From JAGFIY01 sp964499285 (GTDB lineage Bacteria > Bacteroidota > Ignavibacteria > Ignavibacteriales > Melioribacteraceae), in NCBI GenBank assembly GCA_964499285.1, contig CAZCLA010000036.1:1-30333 (forward strand): 30,333 nt of DNA, in the 5' to 3' direction. The translations under genes and the position numbers were made by a program. Below are positions 8,701 to 15,162 of this stretch, one piece after another; position 1 is the stretch's first letter, and each line of letters starts with the position of its first letter. Below the pieces are notes generated by a model that saw nothing but the letters and a program-made list of their open reading frames with translations, had not been told where the DNA came from and made no database searches.

Positions 8701-9041
8701 TTTTCAACCTTGGTCCTCACCTTTTGTAAAGCGTCATCAATATCATAACCGCTTTCGAACTCAACTTGAATTAGAGAAAATCCTTCATAGGAAGTAGAGG
8801 TTATTTTTTTAACCTCACTTATTGCGTTTATCTCTTTTTCGATCGGCTGTGTTATAAGAGATTCGATATCCTCAGGTGAAACTCCGAAATATGGTGTCGA
8901 TACAATCACGAGGGGAATCTGAACATCCGGCGAGGATTCTCTCGGAAGCGAGTAATAGGATATAAGACCTGCAATTATAATTATTCCAATTAGAATGAAC
9001 ACACTGGTTCTGTTGTCTATACTAACGTCTGTTAATTTCAT
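5703..9041 (-). CDS. RND efflux transporter permease subunit (AcrB/MexB superfamily)
   Basis: A 1112-residue inner-membrane proton-driven pump, last gene of the tetR-tolC-hlyD-RND operon. The two-fold RND layout is clear: helix 1 near 13-31, a porter domain, helices 2-6 near 335-485, a second porter domain after residue 620, and helices near 935-1100. The helix-4 motif reads 'GMLVDNAIVIIEN' with Asp397 kept and Asn398 where AcrB has Asp408; the helix-10 motif reads 'GVVVNNNIVLIDY' with Asn where AcrB has Lys940. Between the halves there are three hydrophobic segments (about 549-564, 570-590, 597-618) where one is usual. The gene starts 8 bases after the adaptor stop. Substrates cannot be inferred; drug, detergent or lipid export are all possible. 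It is not a CzcA-type heavy-metal pump by its helix-4 motif. Confidence 0.95.
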   Translation of the reverse strand: MKLTDVSIDNRTSVFILIGIIIIAGLISYYSLPRESSPDVQIPLVIVSTPYFGVSPEDIESLITQPIEKEINAISEVKKITSTSYEGFSLIQVEFESGYDIDDALQKVRTKVEKAEAELPSDVEKPEITEINFSEFPIMTYNISGPIGLVKLKDIADDLKDDIENIQGVLDVKIAGGLEREVKVDVDLNSLIHYNIRFDDVISAIANENATIPGGAIDVNNSSFLVRVPGEFDKPFIIQDLIVKMKDGTPVYVKDVADVNYAFKDKSTYSRVNGTDCVTLNISKRVGANIIELADQVKELVKTYEERLPDNVQFTLTVDYSKDIKRSVKNLENNIFSGLVLVLLVLFTLLGVRNAFFVALAIPLSMLISFLILSMLNITLNFIVLFSLILALGMLVDNAIVIIENTYKFLEEGNDLISAAKLGSREVAWPITTSTITTLMVFGPMLFWPGVIGDFMKYLPITLIVTLSSSLFVALVINPVIASKFMKLEAKQKGKKTLLSKLFSPVRKTTIFFQEKMLPKTIQQYEKFLNKALAEERNPTQKIHKRNWFGLISVIIMIFIIGTLESIPEIPGIVTLIVGVGGGIGIIYLFTNPKLKVLSAAFLGLIIINIAYTQLSLGIEFFPSTDPERIFIEVESPTGTNLEMSNRIAKQLESRLQPFFDTDVREVVSNVGMSNNIFGSGANNANVSTITVQFIDYDERYQVSTKTTEQIREAITGIAGCEIEVKKQEEGPPVGKPINIEIIGDNFTVLGKIAEDIKNEIKSISGVVDLKDNFEAGRPEVRVEINREKAALFEMNTSMIANALRTAINGFEASKYRIDEEEYDITVRLREDQRNNIDVLQNLRINYNDMKGNTRSVPLIAVADVKYDKGPGAINRINLKRVVTVSGEVDAAYNELEVLNEVKAKIAAMNLPPDYRISYTGQDEFQKESEDFLSKAFLIGFFGIFLILVIQFNSFSQPLMIMIAVAISLIGVFIGLIVFQMPFGIIMTGIGVISLAGVVVNNNIVLIDYINILRKRGNTAREAAIKAGMRRFRPVTLTAMTTILGLIPLTFGFGFDVYSFSIESGGAEADFWRSMGVAVIFGLTFGTILTLVIVPVMYNTIEDIVARIKQIW

Positions 9042-9049
9042 ATTAAACC

Positions 9050-10093
9050 TTATCTTACAATATTTACTTTTTCACCATTTACAAGATTTTGGTAACCGAC
9101 TACAATAAGTTCGTCTCCAGGATTTAATCCTTTGCTCACAGCAATTTTACCCTCGAATCTGCTGAGTATTTGAACCGCTTTCGACACTGCTGTTTCATTT
9201 TCAGCAACAAAAACCGAATAACCGGAATCGGTTCTAACAACAACTTCATCCGGAATTGTGATTATATTCTCGTATGATTTGTTTTCTATGTAAACATTTG
9301 CCACAATTTCGGGTTTTATATTGCCGCCCGGATTTGGAAGAATGATCTCAACGGGAATTGTTCGGTTTGATGTGGAAACTGAAGCACCGACGAAACTAAC
9401 CTTGCCTTTAAGTTCTTTATCAATATATGGAATTAAAACTTTTGCTTCGGCTCCCAATTTCACTTGTCCTAAATAATTTTCCGGTATTCCTGCTTCAACT
9501 TTTAAATTCGATACATTTATCAATTCGAATATTGGAGACCCGGGAGGGCAAAATTCTCCCTCATCATAAAAGTTATTGTTAACAATTCCGTCGAACGGAG
9601 CTTTTATGAAAGTATCATCATATCTTTTCTCAGCAAGATTGAAATTTGCCTTCATTTGATCACGGTTATACTTGCTCTGAAGAAATTGATATTCGCTGTT
9701 TACATTATCCTTAAAAATCGTTTCCTGTTTTTGGAAAGTAATTTCAGCAAGTTCATACTGAGCTTTTGCCGCATCGAGAGCCGCCTTGAGTGCTTTGTTG
9801 TCCATAAAAGCAATTGTATCACCCTTTGAAACCTTGTTCCCTTTTTTTATAAGAATATTTTTTAATATTCCTCCTTCAAGAAAACTAAGATTTGCTTTCT
9901 CAACAGGTTTTACCTGACCTAAAACAGAAATTACATCTATAAAATTTTTCCCTTCGACTGTCATAACCTCAACACTGGGAAAATTTTTATCTGCTTCCCT
10001 ATTGTCTGCTTGGCCCTCAGCTTCTCCGCAGCTTTGCAAAAACAGAAATAAAACTGCAAGCAAAACAGTTGTTATAAATTTCATCCGTTTCAT
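9050..10093 (-). CDS. Efflux RND periplasmic adaptor subunit (HlyD/AcrA family lipoprotein)
   Basis: A 347-residue membrane fusion protein that bridges the RND pump and the TolC-like channel. The N terminus is a lipoprotein signal with lipobox 'LQSC', so cleavage would leave a lipidated Cys22 anchored to the membrane. A biotinyl-lipoyl half motif 'GGILKNILIKKGNKVSKGD' (about 73-91), a short helical hairpin, the returning 'DTFIKAPFDGIVNNNFYDEGE' half and beta-barrel segments follow, in the usual order for the family. Length is normal for the shorter Bacteroidetes/Chlorobi adaptors. It lies 11 bases after tolC and 8 bases before the RND gene, as one transcript. Confidence 0.94.
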   Translation of the reverse strand: MKRMKFITTVLLAVLFLFLQSCGEAEGQADNREADKNFPSVEVMTVEGKNFIDVISVLGQVKPVEKANLSFLEGGILKNILIKKGNKVSKGDTIAFMDNKALKAALDAAKAQYELAEITFQKQETIFKDNVNSEYQFLQSKYNRDQMKANFNLAEKRYDDTFIKAPFDGIVNNNFYDEGEFCPPGSPIFELINVSNLKVEAGIPENYLGQVKLGAEAKVLIPYIDKELKGKVSFVGASVSTSNRTIPVEIILPNPGGNIKPEIVANVYIENKSYENIITIPDEVVVRTDSGYSVFVAENETAVSKAVQILSRFEGKIAVSKGLNPGDELIVVGYQNLVNGEKVNIVR

Positions 10094-10104
10094 AATTATA
10101 CTCG

Positions 10105-11260
10105 CTAATTAATAGTTAATTCTTCTTTTGTTTTTCCCATCAGTACATCCAGTTCAGCCATTGATACAATATACGAGTGAATCGATTGAAGAAGATTCAC
10201 TTTTGCTAAAGTAGATTGATACAACGCATCAGCAATTTCAAGCTGAGTTCCCAACCCCGATTCGTATCGTTTGACGGCGATTTCATAGCCTCTTTCCGCT
10301 TCTTTCACACCAATTTTATAAGCATTTATTTGTTCGGTTGTACTGTTTATAGTTAATCTTAAATTTTCATATTGATTACGCGTTTCTTTCTTTACTTTCG
10401 AAAGACCTTCCTTGGCTATCTTTAAATCAAGTTCTGCCTGTTCAACTTTCGAATCTATAGTGAATCCCTTAAAGATTGGAAGACTTAGTTCAACTCCCAC
10501 AGTGATCGAATTACGATAACGCCAATCTCCGAATCCTCTATCATCTTCTTCTTGAGCTTGAGCCTGCCAGTTACCGAAAGCATTAATCTTAGGCAGGTGT
10601 TGGGTAAACTCGTAAGAAGCAACAAGATCCTGCATTTTAGTTTCCAGTTCCTTTTGCTTAACTAGATCATTGTTGTTAAGAACAGTGTACAGACCGTCCT
10701 CAAACGAAGGTAAATCATGTGCAATAAACTCAAGTGAATCTTGAATAATAATTTCTTCGTCTTCANNNNNNNNNNNNNNNNNNNNNNNNNNNNNNNNNNN
10801 NNNNNNNNNNNNNNNNNNNNNNNNNNNNNNNNNNNNNNNNNNNNNNNNNNNNNNNNNNNNNNNNNCTTCGAGTAGAGATTTCAGAATATGTTTCTGCAAT
10901 TTTCACTGCGAGAAACATAGCACCTGAAAACAACGGTTGTTCCACAGTAACGCCTGCAGTTAATGAATTTGCTGTACCAACCTGAATACGCTGAGTTTCA
11001 CCAAAAGCCTCGAAAATAAACTCCGGTCGTTTAAGTGCACGTGAATAATTTACCCTTCCGTCAATCGAAGGAAACAATGAAGAACCGTAAGCCTCTCTTA
11101 CTTGCTCTTCTGCTTTTTGATTTTCGATTTTAACTTGTTTAAAATCATGATTATTTTCTAAAGCCAGTCTAATAGTTTCTTCAAGAGTGAGTTTAGTTTG
11201 TGCAAGCATCAGATTTGAAAATGTCAAAACCAAAAAAAGAAATACAAATCTATAATTCAC
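10105..11260 (-). CDS. TolC-family outer membrane efflux protein (interrupted by assembly gap)
   Basis: Outer-membrane channel of the tripartite pump. The first part (about 131 codons) starts with a signal peptide (residues 1-20, ending 'LMLAQ') and continues with 'LTLEETIRLALENNHDF', the first TolC repeat, up to 'EQPLFSG'. After 100 N the last ~219 residues show the second repeat, with 'ASYEFTQHLPKINAFG' and 'QPxFKG'-like 'LSLPIFKGFTID', then the helical pair to 'GKTKEEL'. The frames on the two sides do not join through exactly 100 bases, so the gap length is a placeholder; comparison with the usual 430-480 residues suggests about 250-350 bases are missing. Start is GTG with GGAG 5 bases upstream, 11 bases after tetR. 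I regard it as an intact gene with missing sequence, not a pseudogene. Confidence 0.92.
10766..10865. other. Assembly gap (100 N) inside tolC
   Basis: Exactly 100 N, a placeholder. It falls in the helical coiled-coil part of the TolC-like gene, between the first and second structural repeats, so about 100 residues are probably lost. Confidence 0.97.
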
Positions 11261-11271
11261 GTTTGCTCCAA

Positions 11272-11889
11272 TTAATTTTTTGCAATTCCGTTAAAGATAA
11301 TATCTGTAACAAATTCAGCCATCTCATCCGGATCGGCTTTTTTTGTTATTTTTGAAAAAAACATTACCTGCATAAAAGGAAAAACCATACTGCGATAGAG
11401 GAAAACAAATTTTTCCGGATCTATTTCATTTATCTCTCCATCCTTGATTCCTTCTTCAATTTTTTGTTTAAAAATATCTAAAGATCTCGTGTTGTGTTTT
11501 TTTATGACGGCTCTTTTCCCTTTTTCCTCGCTATAGAACAGATCGATTCTTGCTCGCAGTACCATCATCATTGTACAAGCATTTTCAACTGCATATTTAA
11601 ATGTTGCGCGTGTTGTTTCAAGAAGGAAATCTCTAAATCCAATTTCCTGTTTAGAATAACATTCGAGCATTGCCGAGTATTCTTCAAAAATGATTTTAAT
11701 TATTTCGTAGTATATGTCGTCTTTATTTTTGAAATAATTATATATAGTCCCCTTACCGAACTCCGCCTTATCCGCAATTTCTTCAAGGGTTGTTAAGTGA
11801 TAACCTTTCTCAGCAAACAAACATTTTGCAGCTTCGAGAATCTCTCGTTTCTTAAAATTGCGCTCTCTGTCTTTTCTTGTACTGCTCAT
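11272..11889 (-). CDS. TetR/AcrR family transcriptional regulator of the efflux operon
   Basis: A 205-residue DNA-binding repressor. The N-terminal domain has the TetR pattern: 'REILEAAKCLFAEKGYHLTTLEEIADKAEFGKGTIYNYFKNKDDIYYEI' spans residues about 16-64 in parts, with the recognition helix near 'GKGTIYNYF'. The C-terminal ligand-binding domain is helical and variable, as usual, so the inducer is unknown. It is the first gene of a tight four-gene operon with tolC, the adaptor and the RND pump, the common arrangement for an autoregulated efflux system. Two dyads, described separately, lie 55-95 bases upstream of its ATG. The ATG is preceded by AGAGGA. Confidence 0.93.
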   Translation of the reverse strand: MSSTRKDRERNFKKREILEAAKCLFAEKGYHLTTLEEIADKAEFGKGTIYNYFKNKDDIYYEIIKIIFEEYSAMLECYSKQEIGFRDFLLETTRATFKYAVENACTMMMVLRARIDLFYSEEKGKRAVIKKHNTRSLDIFKQKIEEGIKDGEINEIDPEKFVFLYRSMVFPFMQVMFFSKITKKADPDEMAEFVTDIIFNGIAKN

Positions 11890-11910
11890 TTCCTCTATTC
11901 AAACATTTTT

Positions 11911-11945
11911 CAAAAGATAAGGTGTCAAATTTAGATTATTCCAAA
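11911..11945 (-). promoter_or_regulatory. Candidate promoter of the tetR-efflux operon (Bacteroidetes-type)
   Basis: On the minus strand TTTG (11942-11945) is followed after 22 bases by TATCTTTTG (11911-11919), close to the Bacteroidetes -33/-7 pattern TTTG / TAnnTTTG but with one extra T and a long spacer. A TTGACA (11923-11928) in between has no good -10 at the right distance. The predicted start would be about 15-20 bases before tetR. The assignment depends on the sigma factor preference of this lineage, which I infer. Confidence 0.35.
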
Positions 11946-11964
11946 ATGAACCGCAAGTCATTTT
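11943..11964. promoter_or_regulatory. Putative TetR operator 1
   Basis: An inverted repeat AAAATGA-N8-TCATTTT, with perfect 7-bp arms. It overlaps the TTTG element of the candidate promoter, where a bound repressor would block RNA polymerase. Its ATGA/TCAT half sites resemble those of operator 2, whose centre is 22 bp away, two helical turns. Confidence 0.5.
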
Positions 11965-11966
11965 TA

Positions 11967-11984
11967 TGAATGAACATCCATTTA
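11967..11984. promoter_or_regulatory. Putative TetR operator 2
   Basis: The 18-mer TGAATGAACATCCATTTA matches the palindrome TGAATGA-N4-TCATTCA typical of FadR-like TetR regulators at most positions. It is just upstream of operator 1 and about 78 bases before the tetR start, on the same face of the helix as operator 1. Confidence 0.45.
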
Positions 11985-12007
11985 ACAATAAATTAATATT
12001 TTGGCTC

Positions 12008-12036
12008 AAAAAAAAAGCCGTCACATTGGACGGCTT
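12008..12036 (-). terminator. Rho-independent terminator after tonB
   Basis: On the minus strand AAGCCGTC (12029-12036) and GACGGCTT (12015-12022) form a perfect 8-bp stem with a 6-base loop, followed by a run of T (A run 12008-12016 on the plus strand). It lies 23 bases after the tonB stop and separates it from the tetR promoter region. Confidence 0.9.
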
Positions 12037-12058
12037 AAAATCAAAATTGTTCGGCTGG

Positions 12059-12718
12059 TTATTGAATTTTAAATAATATTGGAATTGAGACCTGAACTTT
12101 TACGGGCTTACCTCTTTGTTTACCGGGTTTAAACTTTGTTTCTTTCACGGCAGCAAGAGCTGCTTCGTCACATCCGGCGCCGATGCCTTTAATGAGTTCA
12201 GTTTTCCAAACGTTTCCTAACTCATCAACATAAGCTTTCACAAAAACTCTTCCTTGAACGCCTGCTCTTCTAGCAATTTCAGGATAAACTATTCTCTGTT
12301 GAATACCTTGAATGCCCCCTATCGGTTCAGGCATTTCTTCAACTGCAACGAAAAATACCGGTTCTTCCTCTTCTTCTTCTTCTTCAACAGGCGGAGGTGG
12401 AGGACCGGTAACTTCGGCATCTACATCAAGATCCGTTGAACTAAACTCAATATCTTCATCTAAAATATCGTCTGTAGGTGCTTCGATTGGTATAGGCGGT
12501 TTTGGAGGAGGAGGAGGAGCAGCTTCCTGTTTAGTCGCTTCAACATCTTCCACGTTAATCAATTCTTGCGGTCCTTCAATTGGACCAACTTCGGTTTCCC
12601 ATTCCGGGAAATATTTAAAAGAAACTATCAAGAGCAAAAGAGAAATAACAAGAGCAATTTCCCACACTCTTTGATATTTCCTCTTTAAATCAACTTTCGG
12701 ATTTTTACGAAGTCCCAC
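12059..12718 (-). CDS. TonB-family energy transducer
   Basis: A 219-residue protein that passes inner-membrane energy to outer-membrane receptors or acts in a related envelope role. It has a basic cytoplasmic end, one membrane helix (about 21-36), a proline- and acid-rich periplasmic linker with 'PPPPPKPPIPIEAP' and a run of eight Glu, and a C-terminal TonB domain from 'GGIQGIQQRIVYPEIARRAGVQGRV' to the end. The 'YPxxAxxxxxxGxVxxxxxVxxxG' pattern is plain. I chose a GTG start at 12718 because GGAGG lies exactly 5 bases before it; a TTG four codons upstream contains that same GGAGG and is less likely. No ExbB/ExbD or receptor is present, so it is a lone transducer here. A terminator follows. 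Confidence 0.93.
   Translation of the reverse strand: MGLRKNPKVDLKRKYQRVWEIALVISLLLLIVSFKYFPEWETEVGPIEGPQELINVEDVEATKQEAAPPPPPKPPIPIEAPTDDILDEDIEFSSTDLDVDAEVTGPPPPPVEEEEEEEEPVFFVAVEEMPEPIGGIQGIQQRIVYPEIARRAGVQGRVFVKAYVDELGNVWKTELIKGIGAGCDEAALAAVKETKFKPGKQRGKPVKVQVSIPILFKIQ
12363..12386 (-). repeat. Glu-codon microsatellite in the TonB linker
   Basis: A CTT/CTC trinucleotide run encodes a stretch of eight consecutive glutamates (GAA/GAG) in the periplasmic linker. The repeat unit is a codon, so slippage would change linker length without a frameshift. Confidence 0.75.
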
Positions 12719-12820
12719 TTTATCCTCCAAAAATAACTTAATTAATTATAAACTTATTAAAAGAGTAGAAGATAGTCAATTGAGGAACATAATTTTTACA
12801 CTTTCCAAAAATAAAAGTTC

Positions 12821-13234
12821 CTAAATGGTGTCCACACTCGTCCGCGATTTATCAATAAAAACTTTTACCAATATAATTCCAAAAACGATTCCTAAAGTAT
12901 TTGACAACAAATCAAGAAATTCACAGAATCTTCCCGGAATAAAATACTGATGCAACTCATCAATAATGCCGTAAAATATTCCAACAATAACTGTCCACTT
13001 CAGCCAATTTTGGTTAAGATTTTCCCATTTATTTTGAAAGTGAAAAGTCAGTCCCAAGAGTAATGAAAGAATCAAATAAGCAAAAAAATGCTCGAATTTA
13101 TCATGAATTCCAATAGCGGGAACAGCTTTTGAAGGAAGACTAGTAGCAACCAATAAAATCAACCAATAAAGCACAAGCGGAAAGTAAACGTACTGTTTTT
13201 TATTTTTCTGAAGAAAGGAATATATTTTATTCAC
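12821..13234 (-). CDS. VanZ-like family membrane protein
   Basis: A 137-residue protein with four hydrophobic segments and the VanZ-like signature: 'HDKFEHFFAYLIL' (44-56), 'GIIDELHQYFIPGR' (89-102) and Asp108/Asn112 in 'FLDLLSNTLG'. VanZ in enterococci contributes to teicoplanin resistance, but most family members are uncharacterised small membrane proteins, and resistance should not be assumed here. The start is a GTG lying inside the 3' end of the NAD(P)HX repair gene, an 8-base overlap that suggests translational coupling. No other start precedes the first helix. The gap to tonB (about 90 bases) shows only a weak 6-bp dyad with a long loop. Confidence 0.87.
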   Translation of the reverse strand: MNKIYSFLQKNKKQYVYFPLVLYWLILLVATSLPSKAVPAIGIHDKFEHFFAYLILSLLLGLTFHFQNKWENLNQNWLKWTVIVGIFYGIIDELHQYFIPGRFCEFLDLLSNTLGIVFGIILVKVFIDKSRTSVDTI

Positions 13235-14792
13235 AGGAATTTCCCAGAAAACTTATTGTTGAAGGAATTTTATCGAGGACATTTTCGGCTGTGATACCGA
13301 ATTCTGTAAATTCTTCTCGCAATAAATCTGCTGCCAATCCGTGGAGATAAACCCCAGCAACGGCTGCGAGTTCGGGATTATTGCACTGAGCTAAAATCCC
13401 GGAAATAACGCCTGTCAGCACATCTCCGGAACCAAATTTAGCAAGCCCAGAATTTCCCGAAGTATTTATCAATGCTTCCCCTTTCGGGGTAAAAACAATT
13501 GTAGGTGCACCCTTTAAAACAAGAACTGTATTATTGGATATAGAAAAATCTTTGCCATAGCGAAGGATATCTTCTTTGAGTACGGATAAACTGATTCCGA
13601 GCATAGCAGAAAATTCTCCCTGATGTGGAGTTAGAATAGACTTGCTGAGATCAATTTTTTTATATTCATTTGATCCAAGCGCATAAACGGCATCGGCATC
13701 AAGGATAAAATATTTTTCACTTTGGTCCGAAAGAATTGCTCGAACTGCTTTCAATGTTTCTTTATCCCTTCCCAGACCGCTTCCTACAGAAATGACATCT
13801 GCCCACTCTATTCTTGAAAGAAGTTCTTCAACGTTCGCTAACGATAAATGTTCACGGTTTGCATCCTCGTAGGAATGAACCACTACCGATTTCAGTCTTG
13901 ATTGTGCGATTGATTTTATAGATTTTGGAAATGCAAGGATAGATGCGCCTGCTCCAACTTTAAGCACGGCTTCGGATGCAAGAAATGCCGCTCCGGGTAA
14001 ATTTCCCGATCCGGCAATCGTAAGCACTTTACCTGAAGTATATTTGTGAAGATCTGCATCTCTCAAAGAAAATGCTTCAAGACAATCTTCAGGTTCAATT
14101 AAATAGTCCTCTGTATTTAGTTCATTAAAATATTTGTTCCCTATTCCAATAGAACCTAAAACTACATCACCGGAATGTTTATATCCTTTTTCAAAAAACA
14201 AGCCGCGTTTAAAATCGGCAAGAGTTACAGTAAGATCAGCATCAAAAATAAGATCCCCGCAGCCTGTATCTGCATTTAATCCGGAAGGAATATCGACAGC
14301 AACTTTATACGCATTTAATCCATTTACATAATTGATTATCTCTGAATATGGAGATCTAAGTTTACCTTTTGCTCCAGTTCCCAACAACGCATCAATTATC
14401 AGTTGACAGTTACTTAAATACTTAAGATCTTTTTGTGTCTTGTACTGTAATATTCCTGATGACTCTGAAGATTTTAATAATTCATTAAATATATGAAAAT
14501 TGGTTTTTGCATCCAGTGGAAGATTTTTCCCCTCTGTTAAAATCAAAACAACAACATCAAATCCGTTATTGATGAAATGACGTGCAAGCGCTAAACCGTC
14601 TCCCCCGTTATTTCCTTTTCCGCATAAAATTCCTATGGGTTGAAATTCGTTCAGATCGGGGAAATTTGCCCGCACTGAATTATAAATGCTCAAAGAAGCA
14701 TTTTCCATCAAAACAATACTCGGAATATTTAGTGTTTCAATTGCGAACTTATCAGCCGATCTAACCTGTTCTGATGTAAACAATGGTATCAT
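13227..14792 (-). CDS. nnr: Bifunctional NAD(P)H-hydrate epimerase / ADP-dependent NAD(P)H-hydrate dehydratase
   Basis: A 521-residue repair enzyme that corrects NAD(P)H damaged by hydration. The N-terminal YjeF epimerase domain (about 1-215) shows 'GKGNNGGDGLALARH' and 'DALLGTGAKG'. The C-terminal ribokinase-like carbohydrate kinase domain (about 225-515) shows 'GSGNLPGAAFLASEA' , 'ILTPHQGEFSAMLG' and 'GNSGLAKFGSGDVLTGVISG', the latter being the ADP-dependent dehydratase signature. The length fits the fused bacterial form (E. coli YjeF/Nnr about 515). It starts 2 bases after the stop of the small unknown gene and overlaps the VanZ-like gene by 8 bases, so it is in one transcript with them. 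The ATG is preceded by a GGAA. Confidence 0.96.
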   Translation of the reverse strand: MIPLFTSEQVRSADKFAIETLNIPSIVLMENASLSIYNSVRANFPDLNEFQPIGILCGKGNNGGDGLALARHFINNGFDVVVLILTEGKNLPLDAKTNFHIFNELLKSSESSGILQYKTQKDLKYLSNCQLIIDALLGTGAKGKLRSPYSEIINYVNGLNAYKVAVDIPSGLNADTGCGDLIFDADLTVTLADFKRGLFFEKGYKHSGDVVLGSIGIGNKYFNELNTEDYLIEPEDCLEAFSLRDADLHKYTSGKVLTIAGSGNLPGAAFLASEAVLKVGAGASILAFPKSIKSIAQSRLKSVVVHSYEDANREHLSLANVEELLSRIEWADVISVGSGLGRDKETLKAVRAILSDQSEKYFILDADAVYALGSNEYKKIDLSKSILTPHQGEFSAMLGISLSVLKEDILRYGKDFSISNNTVLVLKGAPTIVFTPKGEALINTSGNSGLAKFGSGDVLTGVISGILAQCNNPELAAVAGVYLHGLAADLLREEFTEFGITAENVLDKIPSTISFLGNSCE

Positions 14793-14794
14793 AT

Positions 14795-15160
14795 CTATTC
14801 CACGAATAATGAATCTTCGGGTAATTTTTCGATTTCCGTTATATGAGAATCAACGATACGGATACCTAACCGAATATGATTATTAAAATCGAATAAATCC
14901 TTACCTCTTTCTACAACAATAATTTTAATAAGTTCATAATCCGATAACTGCTGGGGAAGATCTTTATAATCAAGGAAGTAAATATCGGTAAAACCGTGCC
15001 TGGATTGGCACAATGCCTCGCGGTTAGCAGGACTAAAATCTGTTAATATTTTTGTGTCAATAACAATCTTTAAAATTTCGCACTCAAACGGAAGAATAAT
15101 TCTATTGCCGTAAACAAGTCCTTTCAACTTTTCATCTTGCAGATTTGATAATATTGACAT
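14795..15160 (-). CDS. Conserved-looking small protein of unknown function
   Basis: A 121-residue soluble protein that I do not recognise. It has no signal peptide or membrane helix and reads as a mixed alpha/beta fold with alternating hydrophobic strands ('RIILPFECEILKIVIDTKIL', 'TDIYFLDY', 'LIKIIVVERGKD', 'IRLGIRIVDSHITEIEKL') and two Cys (about 30 and 59). The reading frame could open earlier, but I chose the ATG at 15160: GGGAGAGG precedes it and it follows the antiporter stop by two bases, whereas the upstream start would lie inside the antiporter gene. It lies between an antiporter and the NAD(P)HX repair gene, in the same direction. Its acidic C terminus is close to the next start. A role with either neighbour is only a guess. 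Confidence 0.8.
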   Translation of the reverse strand: MSILSNLQDEKLKGLVYGNRIILPFECEILKIVIDTKILTDFSPANREALCQSRHGFTDIYFLDYKDLPQQLSDYELIKIIVVERGKDLFDFNNHIRLGIRIVDSHITEIEKLPEDSLFVE

Positions 15161-15162
15161 AA

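Noticed and set aside
11923..11928. TTGACA before tetR as a sigma-70 -35 box
   Set aside because: No acceptable -10 lies 16-18 bases downstream; the TTTG/TATCTTTTG pair fits better for this lineage.
12312..12674. A 120-codon plus-strand frame rich in Ser and Gly
   Set aside because: It is the antisense of the TonB proline/glutamate linker; the low-complexity composition is produced by the repeat codons there.
12783..12822. AGGAAC/GTTCCT inverted repeat between tonB and the VanZ-like gene
   Set aside because: Only 6 bp with a 28-base loop and no T run; too weak for a terminator, and likely chance.
12821..13234. VanZ-like gene as an antibiotic resistance gene
   Set aside because: No van cluster is present; most VanZ-like proteins have unrelated or unknown roles.
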